Assembly (NCBI RefSeq): GCF_932526225.1
Contig: NC_064038.1
Location: 15,114,575-15,178,574 of the forward strand
Source: Nematostella vectensis
Taxonomy: Eukaryota > Cnidaria > Anthozoa > Actiniaria > Edwardsiidae
DNA: 64,000 nucleotides
Reading direction: 5' to 3'
Part shown: piece after piece, positions 31,846 through 44,854 of the stretch
Layout: every line of letters starts with the position of its first letter
How positions within the stretch are numbered: the first letter of the stretch is position 1
Position numbers and translations under genes: made by a program
Notes under the pieces: generated by a model
Database searches by the model: none
The model's input: the letters and a program-made list of their open reading frames with translations, nothing else
What the model was told of the DNA's origin: nothing

Positions 31846-34800
31846 GAGGTTCGTTTAGTTAGTGTTCGTAGATGTTGGACTCAAAAACACTGGAAAATGA
31901 ACTTAAAAAAAGAACACGTCAAGATTCAAAGATGAAGCGCTGTCCAGATAAGCAGATATTGCTTCCTCTGCAAATCGAGAAAATCATTTATTGAAATCAA
32001 GAAAGGTGTTTGTGCTAACAGGCTCGCCGCTTATAATAACGCCGTCAATTAAAAATGGTGATTATAACATTTTGTGGTCATCTTTTTTTAATGCCATCTT
32101 CCTTAGCGTTGTTTTCTTTCTAAGTTAAACAAAACATGAGATTATGTTGGGATTTTTCTTTAAATTGAATCTTCATCAGGCTCATGCCACTCCTCATGCT
32201 AGGTTAGCGCACTTTCGAGAAATAAAACGCTCCTATAAGCGAATAATGATTAAGACTGAAGGGAACAGTAAATGATTCAAGTACTACTTACCCTATAAGT
32301 ACAAATTGTTATAAAAGTAGGGTAAAGAGGATTTGCAATTAGAAGCAACATATGTAAATAACAGCAAAAAAAAGATAAAATAAAATAAAAATGACGCCTG
32401 ATATACGTAACCTCCTGCGCAGAGCTTTCTGTATCGCTCGTTTCCTTTGCTCCACAACAACATATGACACAGTAGATAGGAGAAAAGATTAAAAAGAAAC
32501 GATGGGAAAAGTAAGCAATTCTAAATTAACATTGCCATATATCCTTAAAATCATTTATTAAAAAAAGCAATTGACACAAACCATCAATATTTGCTCAGGT
32601 CTTTCTCTGAGGTGCTTTTTCTAAGGAATTTTATTAATTTGAATACTGTCTGTGTATCAATCAGACACTTTTGGGCATCTAAACCTTTACTGAATACACG
32701 ACTCCCGCAGCCATAGCTCCATGTGAAAACTAAGAAACAGCAGTCACTTACTTATAGCCTTTGTCGGGCGCTATTTTGTCATCCTAGCATAGCACCAAGT
32801 GTAGATGTGTATTTTTTGGGCAGTTGAGGGATTCCGCGTTACTTCAAAAGTTAGAAATACCGCTTATTCTGAATAAATACACATCAAAAAGCAATGAGAG
32901 TTTACAGTGACCTTTATTCTAGGATATAAGACAGTTATAGGACAATTACAGGAGGTGATCAATTATGAAAATATTCGAGCTAGTACTGGGATTGACTGGA
33001 GACTGACTGAGAGGTTGGTAATCCTGTGGAATGAGTTTTAGTTACCGCTCATTTGAAACTATGTGGGAAAAAAATGGCCGATCTTGTCTCTTATGTCTCC
33101 CGTCATAAACTTCTAATCTAAGAAACATTCCTTCGTATTACGTAAACAACGTACGTTTTTGAAGAATAAATCAAGTTGCTATATCATCTGCAATTACTCG
33201 GTACTCCAGTGATGTAGCAGGCCTCGAAATATTGGGGGGGGGGGGGGGGGGGGGCACGACACAGAAACATTAGGAAAATATGTGGAGACACAGCCACGCT
33301 ACAACGGCTCATTGGAAAATATTCGGGGGGGGGGGGGGGGGGACTTGACTATGAGAAGACGGTTTATCTTTAGTTAGTTGAGAAGGTCCCTGAAAAGAAA
33401 CTGTTTCCTGGGTATCAGGCCCCTAAAACCACAACGTTTTCTTCATATAATGATGATGTTAGCCTTCTCCGCAGACAACGCTTTAGAAACAAGCAACGCT
33501 ATTAGGGCATCCTTTAGCTAGGCGCACCGCACAAGGAGCGCAGGGAAAAGGGAATCGTGCACCACAGGAATCCCGCGTGTTGATTCCTATTTACTCTTCT
33601 CTCGGGTTTTCTAAGATTCAGACAATTCTGCGAAGGAGGCTAAAATAATTGTATATCAGAGATTAATTCCTCGATCCAACGTAATCCCATTCCCCCAACA
33701 TTTGCGCATTCAACTCCAAGTCCGTCGATAAGAAATCGGAAAGAAAAGAAAGGAGGAAAGGATGCCCGGACGTTTTTTTCCCTTTCCTTAATTACCTATT
33801 TATAATTTATAATGATTAAAAAAAGGCAAAAAGTCGAAATACCTTTGTGGTTCATCCCCTCTGGAACTTAAAATATAGGGTTGGGGGTAGGGACGAGTCG
33901 ATTATGCTAGCATAATTTCTGGCATAAATCTCTCAAAACTAGCATAATTTTTAGACTTTTCGCAAAAAAAGCAATGCTAAGAATTGTCATTTTACAGACC
34001 GAACATGCTAACCTCAACCTAACCAACCAACCTATCTTATAATGTATAATTTAAATGTAAAACTGATCTCGCATTATAGTTTATTTCTGTTTTTGTTGTT
34101 ATTATTCTAATATTATTTTGTTACTATTATTATTACTTTTTTAGGAGGGGAGGGGGACTGAGGACGAGGGAAGGAGGCCTGAGGACGAGGGAAGGGGGCT
34201 GAGGACAAGGGAAGGGGACTGAGGACGAAGGAAGGGGTGGGAAAAGGCCGGAACGGGAAGTCTGGGAAAAACTTGTTCCCAGTCCCACTCTTTCTCTTGA
34301 GAAACTACATATGCGCACTGTGTTAATGCCGATCGCGAGTAAAAAAAAAGTTGAGTCGTACTAGATGCATGCCGATCAACCTAATTGGCCCTCGGCCGTC
34401 AAGTAAGTGCAGCCGTGATCAGCAAGATAATTCTGTTTTTTAAAATTATAACCTGAAGAAGGCAGGTATTGGCCTGCCGAAATATCGTTTTAAAAAAACA
34501 TAAATCTGCGTTGTTGCCGACTTTTTCTTTTACATGATTTATTAATATTAATCAACTGTCGACGCAGACCAGAAGGTCCGATGCACACCAGCAGATAGAG
34601 ACTGTCTGGTGGTTTCTTCCTACTGCTGAATTACTATTATGACCGACTTGTCCCTAGGAGGGGGTGGGGGATACGATACAGATAAACATCCAAGTTCGCA
34701 CGGTCAATTCCTTATTAGGACATAATATACCTTCCATCTGGAAGGACGCTTCACTCATTTTTTCGCTTGCTCCACGTCTATGGGGGGGGGGGGGGGGGGG

Positions 34801-36729
34801 GGGGGAGGGGGGTGGGGGTCACGGTCCCCAAAGCCCCACCCTCTTCTACGGCACAGGGCCTGATTCCTAGAAGGCAGTTTAACGCTAACCCAGGGATGGA
34901 TGCCCTTTTTGTCCAATAAAATGTCAAGATAGCCGTATTTGTTCCTAAGTTAGATCTAACCTGCTTTCTAAAAAAAACGGCCCCTGGGTGATACGTATTG
35001 GTTGCCTACACAAAAACAAAACCCCTTCCCCCATATGAACGACCTTTGGCCTGGAAACCTCTCTGGTCTCCGGCGCATTTCATGACCTCTGCATAAACTA
35101 CTGGGCACAGTAGCGGATCTAGGGGGGGGGGGGGGGGGGGGGGAGGGTTTAGGGGGAAACCCCCCTTTGGGCTGCCAGAAAGCCATATGTAACATAAACA
35201 AGTTTCGCCCTCCCTTTTTGTCACTGAGCATCAAAAAGCTAGATCCGCCCCTGAGGTACCGCCGATGTAGGTTCATCTCTAGGCTGCGCGGCCATCTTTA
35301 TATGACGTCAGCCTTTGATTTCCCGCTACAAGGCCGACATTTTGAATGCGAATAAGTGGAGCTGATCAAAAGAAGCCTGTGGACGAGATAGAAGTTACCA
35401 TCAATGTTCCGCTTTGTGCGGTTTGCACGTGGAACCCCTTCACAAACAGGAAGACCTAACGGCCCGGGACTCGTTGTAACAAGTCTCGGAAACATGATAC
35501 TTTAAAGCTTATACATGCACTATAGGTCACAGGGTTTAGCTGAGACCGAATACAACGTTCTAACTCGACATCCATGTGTCGCGGAGTCATGTGCACTAGA
35601 TTTGATTGACTCCATGCCACCAGGCAGAACGAGACGGGCAAAATGTACAAAAATAATAAATCAACAAAAGAAAATGTGCCAAGAAAAAGGATTATTTTTC
35701 ATATTGCTAACTTCAACCAAAGCTGTATGTGCGTTAGTTATGGAGGGTCTGGTGAGGCACGGAGGGGTATGTTTCCCTGAGGTGTTATTATCTTTTGGCT
35801 AGCTAGCTTTTATTTATTTTATTAGCTTCGCCACAATAGGCGGGATAGCCGCAACAGCATGGCCATTTACTGCGGACCCTTTAAAAAACTACATAATTAC
35901 AACAGATAATAGAAGATGTAAAAAGACTATTTACAACAAGTTACAGGACGAGCGAGACTACGGCATGAATTACACTTGATACAGACAGTTCGCAAATCTA
36001 TTTCCTGTTAATCCATAATCTAAATACCCGAAATTGGACACACATAAAACTACATAAAAATACATTTAAGGCTTTCCCTATAACCGGAAATCGAAAGTTG
36101 CAACTGAATGAAAAACAACTCGGTTCTTTGTTTGTGCAACGTGCAGAAAGTGACGTTAGAGTGTAAACATTTCTACACGATCAATAAGATCGTGTAAGAA
36201 CTCGAGTAGGTCTTTGAGGTTCCCCTTAGTTGTTTTGATGGGGTCAGGTTAGCTCTGAGGTATCTTCGCTTTGGTGCACGAATTACGAAAACAATACAAA
36301 AAATATTAAAAACAAAGGATCCTATTCTTTGCCTTTTTTGTGCCGTCCGTGTTCGATAGAATATAAACTCCATAGATGGTATTTCTTTCGTCAAAAGCCA
36401 GTTCAAAGTCTTTTACTTTGATCTACGTGATTACTCTTGCTAAACAGGATACGGAAACGAACGATACCATTTGTCTTGAAATACTCAAAACCTAAAAGAA
36501 AGTACAATCTTATTGGTCAAATTGATACCAAGAGCTAATCAGATCACACGTTCTTTGATTGAATTCTTTTTCTATTTGATTGACATGTCTATTTTTGGGA
36601 CGTCACTCACGCATGGCATATAAGGCTTTGCATGGTACAGTGGTTCACAAGTTTTTGGCTCTAATAGATCGTTTCAGATTGTGTCTAAGCCGATTGAATA
36701 TCTGCTCGAAAGAGAGCTGGCCCATACTC
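31846..36729. other. Long intergenic region, repeats only
   Basis: Nearly 5 kb without a supportable gene. It contains G-runs at 33232-33254, 33325-33342, 34782-34806 and 35124-35144, a purine repeat (34140-34245), a hairpin GGCAGGTATTGGCCTGCC (34458) and a block near 32757-32880 that resembles 39995-40100. Open frames around the G tracts are compositional. Confidence 0.5.
34140..34245. repeat. Purine-rich tandem repeat
   Basis: Four units of about 24-26 bp built on CTGAGGACGAGGGAAGGGGG, strongly purine-biased on the plus strand. Confidence 0.8.
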
Positions 36730-39289
36730 ATGCGATTGCAAGGAATAATGCATCCGCCCGAAGCCTCTTTTCACGGCAACTTGCGTGTTTACAAGCTGGT
36801 TCTTCTTGGCGAAGGTGGCGTTGGGAAATCAGGTACAACTCTACACAAAACACACTCATTGCGATCGTTGTCCCCGGATGTCCTATCTGAAACAAGGCTG
36901 CGACCTATATTTATAGTTTTCGGAAGTTGGATTGGATACTGACGATTTAAGATGCCTTGAAATATGCCTCTCTTAGATTTATTTACTTGGATTAAGAGTT
37001 CTAGAATTCGCAGTGATTCGATTCCCAGGGTCACAGACGACATTTAATATGTACGGGTCATTTGATTTCTTTTCTTATTTTGTGGTATCAGGGACACCAT
37101 TGTCAAAATCCGACTTCAGAAATTCTATATTTTGTTTTTCAACTCAAGGGAGATATTAATATTTATAATATTTAAGTATGGTACATCTTCATTCGCTAGA
37201 CAAATCATTTGGATTGTGCCGCTAAACGCATTCCCTCGCACAAACAATCTCTCCCGCGTCAGAACTATTTTTTAGTGCAAGGACCCCTTCAAGAAAGATT
37301 ATAATAATAATAATAATAATAAAAAAAAAACAGGAACTGTAGACTTTAACCTATTCAGATTTCTTGCATGATTTTTTTTTGTTTTCGCAGAATAAGTTTC
37401 TGATGTTGTTTTTTCCGCAATTTGTGTTTACCTAATTTGCCAGTGACGTAGGAACTTTGTAACAGCACAACAAACTTCGCCTGTCGCATTGTCAAGTACT
37501 ATTCACCCGTAAAAAAACACCTAGAAATGAATATATAATCAGATAATTTTTATCTCTCCACGAACCAAACTGAACGAAATGCGTTTCTCTGTTTAAGGGT
37601 TATAACCTCTCTCTCCACAGAGGCTATATTCGCCTAATTGCATTTACACATTTGTTTTTACTTTGATCAAATTTTGATAATTTTAACTTACCTTCCTAGA
37701 CTTCCTATAGCGCGAAACTCAATAAAGCGTGACTAAATATAGACTTTGGTCTTTGGTCTATCTTCGGGTCTATTTGAGAACATACATAATCTAAAAAAAA
37801 ACTTCTAAAATATTCTGTTTTGGAGATGTAGGTATTTTTTATCACGCTAGGTGGTTCATTGGGATTCAATGATTAATTGTTTGTTTCATGGTCTGTCAAC
37901 TATAATCTCTTTAGCTACTAAATCAAGCGTAACAAAAAAAATAGTTCAATTAGAAAATAAGTCCAATGGCTTGGTATTCACCTTGCTACTATCATGGTAT
38001 TCAGTATCGTAGAGTGATTGAAATATTTTGTTATACTTCCAGCTTTGATCGTTCAGCTGATTTCACACCAGTTTCTTGACTACCATGACCCAACTATCGG
38101 TGAGTAGATATTACCATACCAGGCATGTAGCATATGGAAGACTTTATGCACTGAAACATGGTCTAACCATAGTAACATAGAGAGGCTTGGACCCAAGGAG
38201 GGTAGGGTGTTTGAGGGGTATTTGATATCAGAGCAAGGAATACTTAACTATCCCATTTTCTGGCATCCTAACTCATTCAAAACCCTGGTTTTTGGCCAGT
38301 GTTTAGTCTGTCTTGTATCTGTGAGTGGTTAGACCTTATATTTGTTATAGACCCTAACAGCCTTGATATATTTGCAGAGGATGCTTACCAACACCAGGTG
38401 GTCCTTGACAATGAACCAGCCCTTCTTGACATTCTGGACACAGCGGGCCAGGTTAGCACTCACTTTGTACCCTGTAAGACAGGGGTGGGGCATTTAGGGG
38501 TATCATATCCCATTTGGGCACTACATTTATTCTGGGGTTCCAGGTTTCTTGTTTTGAGGATGGACAAATTTAAGAAAAAGAAAGAAAGAGAAAAAGGAGA
38601 GTGGGAATATTTTTTGGCATTCTTCATCGAAAGGGCTTTTTTGCATTCCCAATAGGAAACAAGACAACAGTTGTGAGCAAAAGGAAAAGTTGAGTAGGGA
38701 AGAAGTGTGTTGAAAATAAAACATGATGACCTTGACATCTCACATTCATTGTCAATAGGAAACAAAATAATAGTATATTTCTTGCCAACATTGTTAATGT
38801 TGTCAATCATAATATAAAAAAAACACTTTAAGGTGTAAAGTTCAACATTGTTTTTGCATATTTTTGTAGCAAGAGTTCACGGCCATGAGGGAACAGTACA
38901 TGCGCAATGGAGAAGGCTTCATTATTATTTATTCCATTACTGACCGAAGCAGCTTTAATCTTGCTGCACAGTACAAGGATCAAATAGAGAGGGTTCGTCG
39001 TACAGATGATATTCCCATTGTGCTTGTTGGCAACAAGGATGACTTGGAGGGAAAGCGAGAGGTCACCACACAAGAGGGGCAAGAACTTGCCCACAGATTT
39101 GACTGTCCATTTTTTGAGACCTCAGCTTGCCAGAGGCATTTTGTTGACGATGCATTTCATGGACTTGTACGAGAGATCCGTAAAAAGGAAAAACAAAGAC
39201 TTACAGGACATTTTCAAGAAGAGAAGAAAGGACTTGTGAAAAGTTTGAGGAATTTTGTCAAGCGACGAGGAAGGAAAACAGTTAGTTAG
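36730..39289 (+). CDS. RIT-type Ras-family small GTPase
   Basis: GTP-binding switch protein. Four exons assembled by splice sites and phase: 36730-36832, 38043-38099, 38378-38451, 38870-39289; 217 residues, close to RIT1 (219). Motifs: P-loop GEGGVGKS (residues 27-34), switch I DPTIEDAY, G3 DTAGQQEFTAM from residue 74, G4 NKDD, G5 ETSA. RIT-like signatures are [15 protein letters not shown] and [13 protein letters not shown]. The C-terminus is basic ([11 protein letters not shown]) without a CAAX box, as in RIT proteins, which bind membranes by charge. The alternative start at 36748 would shorten it by 6 residues. RIT versus a sister Ras branch needs a tree, so no symbol is given. Confidence 0.88.
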
Positions 39290-40354
39290 TATACCTCTAG
39301 ATGAAGGGGTTGTTGTGGGATAAAAGTTGAATATCACAAAATAAGTTATTCTATGTATAGTAATCCACCATTCTTTGACAACTGCCATTGCTTATAAAAA
39401 ATCAGATTTAAAAGGTGGGAAAAGAAGGAATGTATTTTATGATAGCCTTTATTTTGTCTAACATTTTTATGACCATGATCCAGATAATTAAATTGAGGGA
39501 ACGAGACTTGATATTGGGGTTTCTCTAATGTAGCTTAGATAAAAAGGACCAGCCCTTTTGCTCACTAGACACCCATTGGTCTTTATACAGGCTCTCTAAA
39601 TGCTCAAAAGTTTTGTTTTTTTTCAAGTTCGAAAAGAAAGCGCTAGATCCTTGAAAATGGATAACCTTTCTTAACAACGTTTGTGTACATAAAAAAGTGC
39701 AATACCTGCAACCAGGTCACAGGCTGAAGGAGGCAATGCTGACAGACCATACTCTGTGTGGTGGCTCTAAATTGAATCAAAAGCATTCCTGACCATGAGA
39801 TTTTTGAATGTAGAAATCTCAGGAACTATGAGTTATGAATAGAATTGTACAATTAACAGTATTTGATCGCATGCCGACACAATGCTTATGTGTACAATAT
39901 ACACTAAGCAATGTATTTGATGTAAAAATAAAATAGCATTAGAGGACCTAAAATAAACTTTGTACATCTTCACCCATGTTTACTCTTCTTCAATCCCTGT
40001 CGGCCGCCATTTTTTCATCCTAACAAAGTACCGAGTGTGGAAAAGCACCTATTTTATTGCTTGATTTGGGGAAGCCAATGCGATATTTTCTATTGAATTT
40101 GGTGAATAAAGTATTAAACTTTTTGGTTTTAGATGTTAACACATTATATGCCTTCAAAAGGTTTCCTGACGAGGGCTACTCGTGATGTTTGCAAGCACAA
40201 CACGTGATAATGAATGGTCGTCGAGTACCTTACTAACCGCTAGTGAATATGACATGGCTTTTCAGTGCAACAACTAAGAAAACCCAAGGCAAGTAGCAAA
40301 ACAAAACAAAACACCTACCTACCTACCTACCCACCCACCCACCCACCCTTTATG
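39290..40354. other. Intergenic, no gene seen
   Basis: 3' region of the RIT-like gene and AT-rich DNA. A dispersed repeat at 39995-40100 (GGCCGCCATTTTTTCATCCTAAC..AAGTACCGAGTGTGG) is similar to 32770-32880. Confidence 0.5.
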
Positions 40355-40357
40355 GCA

Positions 40358-40528
40358 GTCCTTGTTTGCCACAGAAGCCTCCTGTTTCCGAAATACAGTT
40401 TCAGAGAGGCGATCGAACTCTTTAAAAACACCACCTACAAAGGCATCCTCCTCTTTCCCCTCGGTTGTTACTGAAAGTTTCCAGCCAAGCATTTCAGATC
40501 TAATTTCGTGTTTGAGTCGAGCCGCCAT
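40358..40528 (-). CDS. Possible first exon of an unrecognised gene
   Basis: A start ATG at 40528 in an AAGATGGCGGC context begins a charged, non-repetitive stretch (MAARLKHEIRSEMLGWKLSV...). It ends near a possible donor (AAAGG|GTGGGT, about 40355). Codon use looks host-like. No downstream exon was found and the protein is not recognised. The viral element begins 130 bp away on the other side, so the gene may have been cut off. Confidence 0.35.
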
Positions 40529-40656
40529 CTTGGATAATTGAGCTTGGTACTTCATGACATACGTTTTTAAGAAATTTCTGACACGCACTCTAATGAATAA
40601 AGCTGTTATGAAGTATCATGGCTATATTTTTCCAATAATGCAGTTCAAACACCCAA

Positions 40657-40708
40657 GGACTTGCAATTAGACCTCCCTCTGTCCTGTGGTATACCGAGCG
40701 TTCGAAGA
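40657..40708. repeat. Left terminal inverted repeat, element B
   Basis: The sequence from GGACTTGCAATTAGAC to GAGCGTTCGAAGAA matches the reverse complement of 59731-59782 nearly base for base. It leads directly to the replicase start at 40709. Confidence 0.85.
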
Positions 40709-42116
40709 ATGAAGTGCAGAAAAGATTATTGTTGGTGGCTAAAGGTGGGCCACGCAAACACGTGCGGCCAGAGGTGCATGGACACCTACTGCAAGGTGCA
40801 CCTCCAAAGGCTCCGTAAGGGCAGCCCCCTCCCCGTGCCGTGCAGGATCTGCGGCATAGGGACTCAGTCGGAGACGCGGTTGTGCCGCCCCTGCGGAGCG
40901 AATCGTGAAGGGCAGAGGATGCGTGGCGTCGAGAGGCGCGCTCGGGGATGGTTCGCACTCGTCCTGTCTGACATCGCAGCCCGCGGTACGGGCAATTAGA
41001 GACTGGGTGGCACAAGGCATACCCAAACGCTCGTCCTGTCTGACACCGCGGCCCGCGATACGGGCGATTAGAGACTGGTTGGCACAAGGTGTACCCAAAC
41101 ACTCGTCCCGCCGGTTGTGATACGGGCAGTTAGAGACTGGGTGTCACAAGTTGTGCCCAAACTTGGACGCTTACATAGAGGAGGTTCTCAATAGCATGCG
41201 TGACAAAGAGGCGCCCGCCGTACTGGCAGGGCTGGTCCAGGACATCCTGGACGAGGACATCCCCGACGATGTCAAACACAAGCTGCTTAAGCCGCTCGTA
41301 CCGGCGAAAGCGTGGACAGAGGAAGTCTGGCGCGAGTTCGACCCTTTGCTGCCGGGACGGCGGCAAAAGGGTCCAGAGAGCTTAGACCCCCAGAAGTACT
41401 ATTCTCTCTTCGTCGGGGGAGCCCATCTTCGGTTCCCAAGCGTGGATGCCACTCTTCGGGGCAGAGACATAAGCGCCGGTGTTTACCAGGAGATACGAGA
41501 TCTTGGTGGAGCAGGTGTCATTGCCCTAAAGCCGGTTATGCGGGGGCCTGATATTAATGACGATGGCTCGGTGTGGTGGGTCTCGCACGAGCGGGAGTCT
41601 CTGCGGGCAAACGCAGTGTTGCCACCGGTGCTTGAGATGGTAGACCCCGACCGGCGTTACAGACTCTTTACGGTCGTTTGTAAGGCCCCTGCAGAGCCAT
41701 TGGCGCCAATCACAGAGGAGGAAGGGCGCTCGGAGCACAAGATTGGTGGGTCATTAGTCAAACGAGGAGACCAAATCGCAGTCGGCGCCCTGGAAGGTAT
41801 CGATGCGGGTATTTGGGGGAAAGGGCGAGAGTACCTCGTTTACGTGAGATACGAGCTTCGCCCTTTACCTGAGCAAAATGGTGAGCCTGGGCCAATGTTT
41901 GAGCGAGAGGGGAGTGACGCCTACGCTAACTGTGTTGTGAGCTATGTTGCCGACTTCTTGAGGAATCGCGGCACCTCGCGCTCCCTTGGTCTAACCAAGA
42001 CACGAGGCAAGATCCTCGAGCGATTTGACAAGAAGCTGGCCACTACGGGATGCACCAAAGAAGACCTCTTTGAGATGGAAAAGAAGCTCGAGGTAAAGCT
42101 AGTAGCCGTGGACTGA
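40709..42116 (+). pseudogene. Replicase N-terminal part, left arm (Zn finger and unknown region)
   Basis: Starts at the ATG at 40709. A Cys-rich module (40709-40999) has a CxxC..C and PCRICGIG..C..CG arrangement typical of zinc ribbons. A three-unit repeat (40975-41160) with a frame change follows. Then comes a long frame (41151-42116) with charged helical sequence (EDIPDDVKHKLLKPL) and mixed regions. A deletion of about 120 bp around 42110, relative to the right arm, ends the frame at VAVD. This part has no recognised catalytic motif and could be the exonuclease or terminal-protein region; that is a guess. Confidence 0.55.
40975..41160 (+). repeat. Three-unit intragenic repeat, left arm
   Basis: Units of about 60 bp containing ACGGGCAATTAGAGACTGG, GTGGCACAAGG and ACCCAAAC. 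Three copies here against two at 56880-56960 of the right arm. Confidence 0.75.
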
Positions 42117-42179
42117 ACCACCTTCGATCGCGAGCGTCCACGGCCTAGACTTCGAGGCTGAGGGGGAGCTTCGTTCGTT

Positions 42180-43480
42180 ATGTCAGGAGAAGGCAGCGCC
42201 TCGCGCTACCAGTGCCGCCACAAAAACGCGCGAGGCAAAAGTGCGAGAGGTGCTCATTCGCTTTATAAACAGGGCGATCCCCAGAAGCACGAGGATCTGG
42301 CTGTGTTGGCGTGTTATAGTCACGCACGAAGGCAAACTGTACCGATCGGGACAAGACGGATGGGCTATCGACAGGACGTTTACAGACGAGACTGGAAATG
42401 ATCCTAAATGGCTCCCTGATGACCACCAGCCAACCAAGAGTACACCGAAGCTACGCACTCGATTGGCGGTGCAATAGGGTATCGCTTCAAGAAGTGGACC
42501 CAAAGAGAGAACATCAGGCCAACGCCTCTTAAATACAGGGACGTCTGGCGAGCGGCGCAGGTTGAGTCCAAAGTGTGGAATAGCAAGGAAAACTTAGGGG
42601 CGCAGCCTCATGCGCACATCGACATGCGTGCTGCGTACCTAGGATGCGAGGACAGTGTCTTCGGCGGCGCCTCGGACGCCATTGATCTGGTACGGAAATA
42701 CGGCTTCCCTACGAACGTGTATCGTATCGCGGATGTTGTGGGACGGCCATTGAGCGAGGTTCTTCAACTAACCGGGGCCATTCAGCTGACCGAGTTAGAG
42801 TTCTCTGAGGCCTGCCACCACTACACTTCCGGGAGGGTGGGGCAGCACTTGGAGCGAAACGAGGGCTGGATCACCACGCCAGAGCTCAAGGACCTGTTAG
42901 ACTCGGGTGACCTCGTTATGGCCACGGCGAGGGAGGTGTTTTATAGCGTCGGAAAAAAGGACTCCATCAAGTTCCCCAACTCCATCGCGTGCCGCCCCGG
43001 CGGCGAAGACTCGCAGTACCCTGAGGGTCGAGATCTCGCTGTCCGTTTCGCTCGCCACGGCGACGAGTCCTCGATCGTAGTCCGCGACCGTGAGGAAGCC
43101 GCGTATCTGACAAACCTCCTTGCGGGCACCGACCACTTACTTAACTTCGAGCATGCCGACGGGGCTCATCTGATCCAATACAAAGACGGTGTCCGGCGCT
43201 CACAATGGTACCATATCAGGGCCTTGGTCTTGACGTACACAAACATAGCGTTGCGACGCATGTTGAGGCGGATCCCTCGCGAAGACGTCCTCCGAGTGTG
43301 CACAAATGTCATATACGCAAAGGCGGTGCCCAGTGGTGTAAAGCTCGTTGAGCGAAATCCGAGGTATGGAGAGTGGCACCACAAGAAGCCTGGGTACGAG
43401 TGGCGATCCGAAGCGGCTTGGGGTCCGAAGAAGTCGGGGAGCTTGGTTAGGGAGCCAAGCACTGCGCCGAGACTGCCGTG
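42180..43480 (+). pseudogene. Replicase polymerase-palm region, left arm
   Basis: Family-B-like DNA polymerase palm of the kind found in protein-primed replicases, judged by two blocks. Motif A-like IDMRAAYLG has its Asp at 42621. The motif C region is ALVLTYTNIALRRM followed by VCTNVIYAK, where the second catalytic Asp is Asn (43305-43307); the right arm has VCTDAIYAK. A canonical KxxxNSxYG motif B was not found, so the family call is tentative. In-frame stops and shifts near 42390-42480 break the gene. It continues into the helicase without a gap, indicating one multi-domain protein. Confidence 0.55.
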
Positions 43481-44850
43481 CGATCTAGTGGCCGCAACCT
43501 CTGCAAAGATGTATCTAGCCGGCCAAGGAGGATCGGGGAAGATCGAGTGGGCGGTGAGCATGTTCCGTGGCCGCAACGTTGTGGTGCTCACCCCCGAGAA
43601 CGACCTCGCCCACGACCATCGCAACAACCCGCGCCTCGCGATGAAGGCTCAAACCTACCACCACTACCTCTGCATACCAGTGGAGAAGCCGATAGAGGAG
43701 TGGAGACCTTCCGAGCTGGGGCACAAACTCGACCGTCTCGCAGAAGTAATCATCATTGACGAGTGCTGTAAGGTACAGACTAAAGTGCTACGCGGCCGTG
43801 TCAGGTAGTGTGTTGTGGCGACTATGGGCAGGTCCCGCCCTGGGGAGATAAAGGGGGCCTCACGATGTTCAAGGGAACATCCGCTGGTTCGAGTCCGACT
43901 ACCGCTGCCTGTGTGAAGACTGCGGAAAGCCGTACAGTACATGCGACTGCGGCTCTGCCGCGCCCTCCTCCAGGCTCCACGACATAAAGGGCCGGATTTG
44001 GTGTCAGCCAGATTCCCAACAGCTTGAGGTGTTTCGAGAGGAGTGGGATGGGGTGGCGTTCGACTCGGCGATCGAGCAGGCCCACCCAAGCAATATGTGG
44101 GTGTGCTCGACCAACAAGATGGGGGCCCTTGTTCAGCAGCGATTGGTAGAGCACCACAGGAAAAACTACCCCCGATTGCCAGCAACCATCCGCTTTGACC
44201 CCGATCCTAGCGTCGCGCATCGTTATCGCAAGCAAGGGCGGCCGGTGCTCGTGCCAGGCAAAAGGGGTGATAAGGTCGACGGGTACAAAGGCACGGTAGT
44301 CGAGGTTCCTCTCGACGCGGTCCTTAACGGGCTTCCCCTCGAGTGGAAATACGCGGGCTGGGGGACAGTCCACCGGGTGCAGGGCAAGACTATCCAGACT
44401 CCAAGAAGTTTGTTCATCATAGACCACAGCTTAGAGGGCTGGATCACGAATGCTGTATACACCGGCAACTCCCGCGTGCGGCTCGCCGACCAGATAGTTC
44501 GCGTGATCCCACGCGATAACACCCCCGGTGCCTTGGTTCCCACAGGACTGCAGGCTACGCCCAGTGAAGAGCTCATTATAGCGCGAATCAAGCGATACGC
44601 TGTAGACGACAGGCAAAAGGGTCGCACAAAGTACACGGGACCGCACCACGTTCTGACGGTAGACCACGTACTTTGCATGATTGCTGACGCGGAAAAGAAG
44701 TGCACGGTCTGTGGCACTCAGCTTCTGCTTCAGGGGTACACCAAGAGTCATCCCCAATGCTTCAGTATCGACCGGCTGGACGACAGTCGGGTCACTACAA
44801 GTGGAATGTCAGACTCACGTGCCTTAGCTGCAATAGAAGGCAAAAGCGCT
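43480..44850 (+). pseudogene. Replicase SF1 helicase and HNH region, left arm
   Basis: Pif1/RecD-like superfamily-1 helicase. Walker A is GQGGSGKI at 43521-43544 (the right arm has the normal final Thr). Walker B is IIIDEC near 43750. A deletion follows at 43790-43830, removing the motif III region. Motifs V-VI are WGTVHRVQGKT and TGNSRVRLAD at 44350-44490. The C-terminal HNH-type finger (CTVCG..IDRLDDS) is at 44698-44795, then shifted and broken. It ends beside the palindromic array at 44855-44888. DNA unwinding in element replication is inferred. Confidence 0.75.
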
Positions 44851-44854
44851 GATC

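Noticed and set aside
34440-34500. Hairpin GGCAGGTATTGGCCTGCC followed by GAAATATCG
   Set aside because: Looks like the common 3' hairpin of retroelement remnants; no coding part was found nearby to support an element.
34664-35276. Gly- and Pro-rich open frames
   Set aside because: They run through G tracts and have no conserved pattern.
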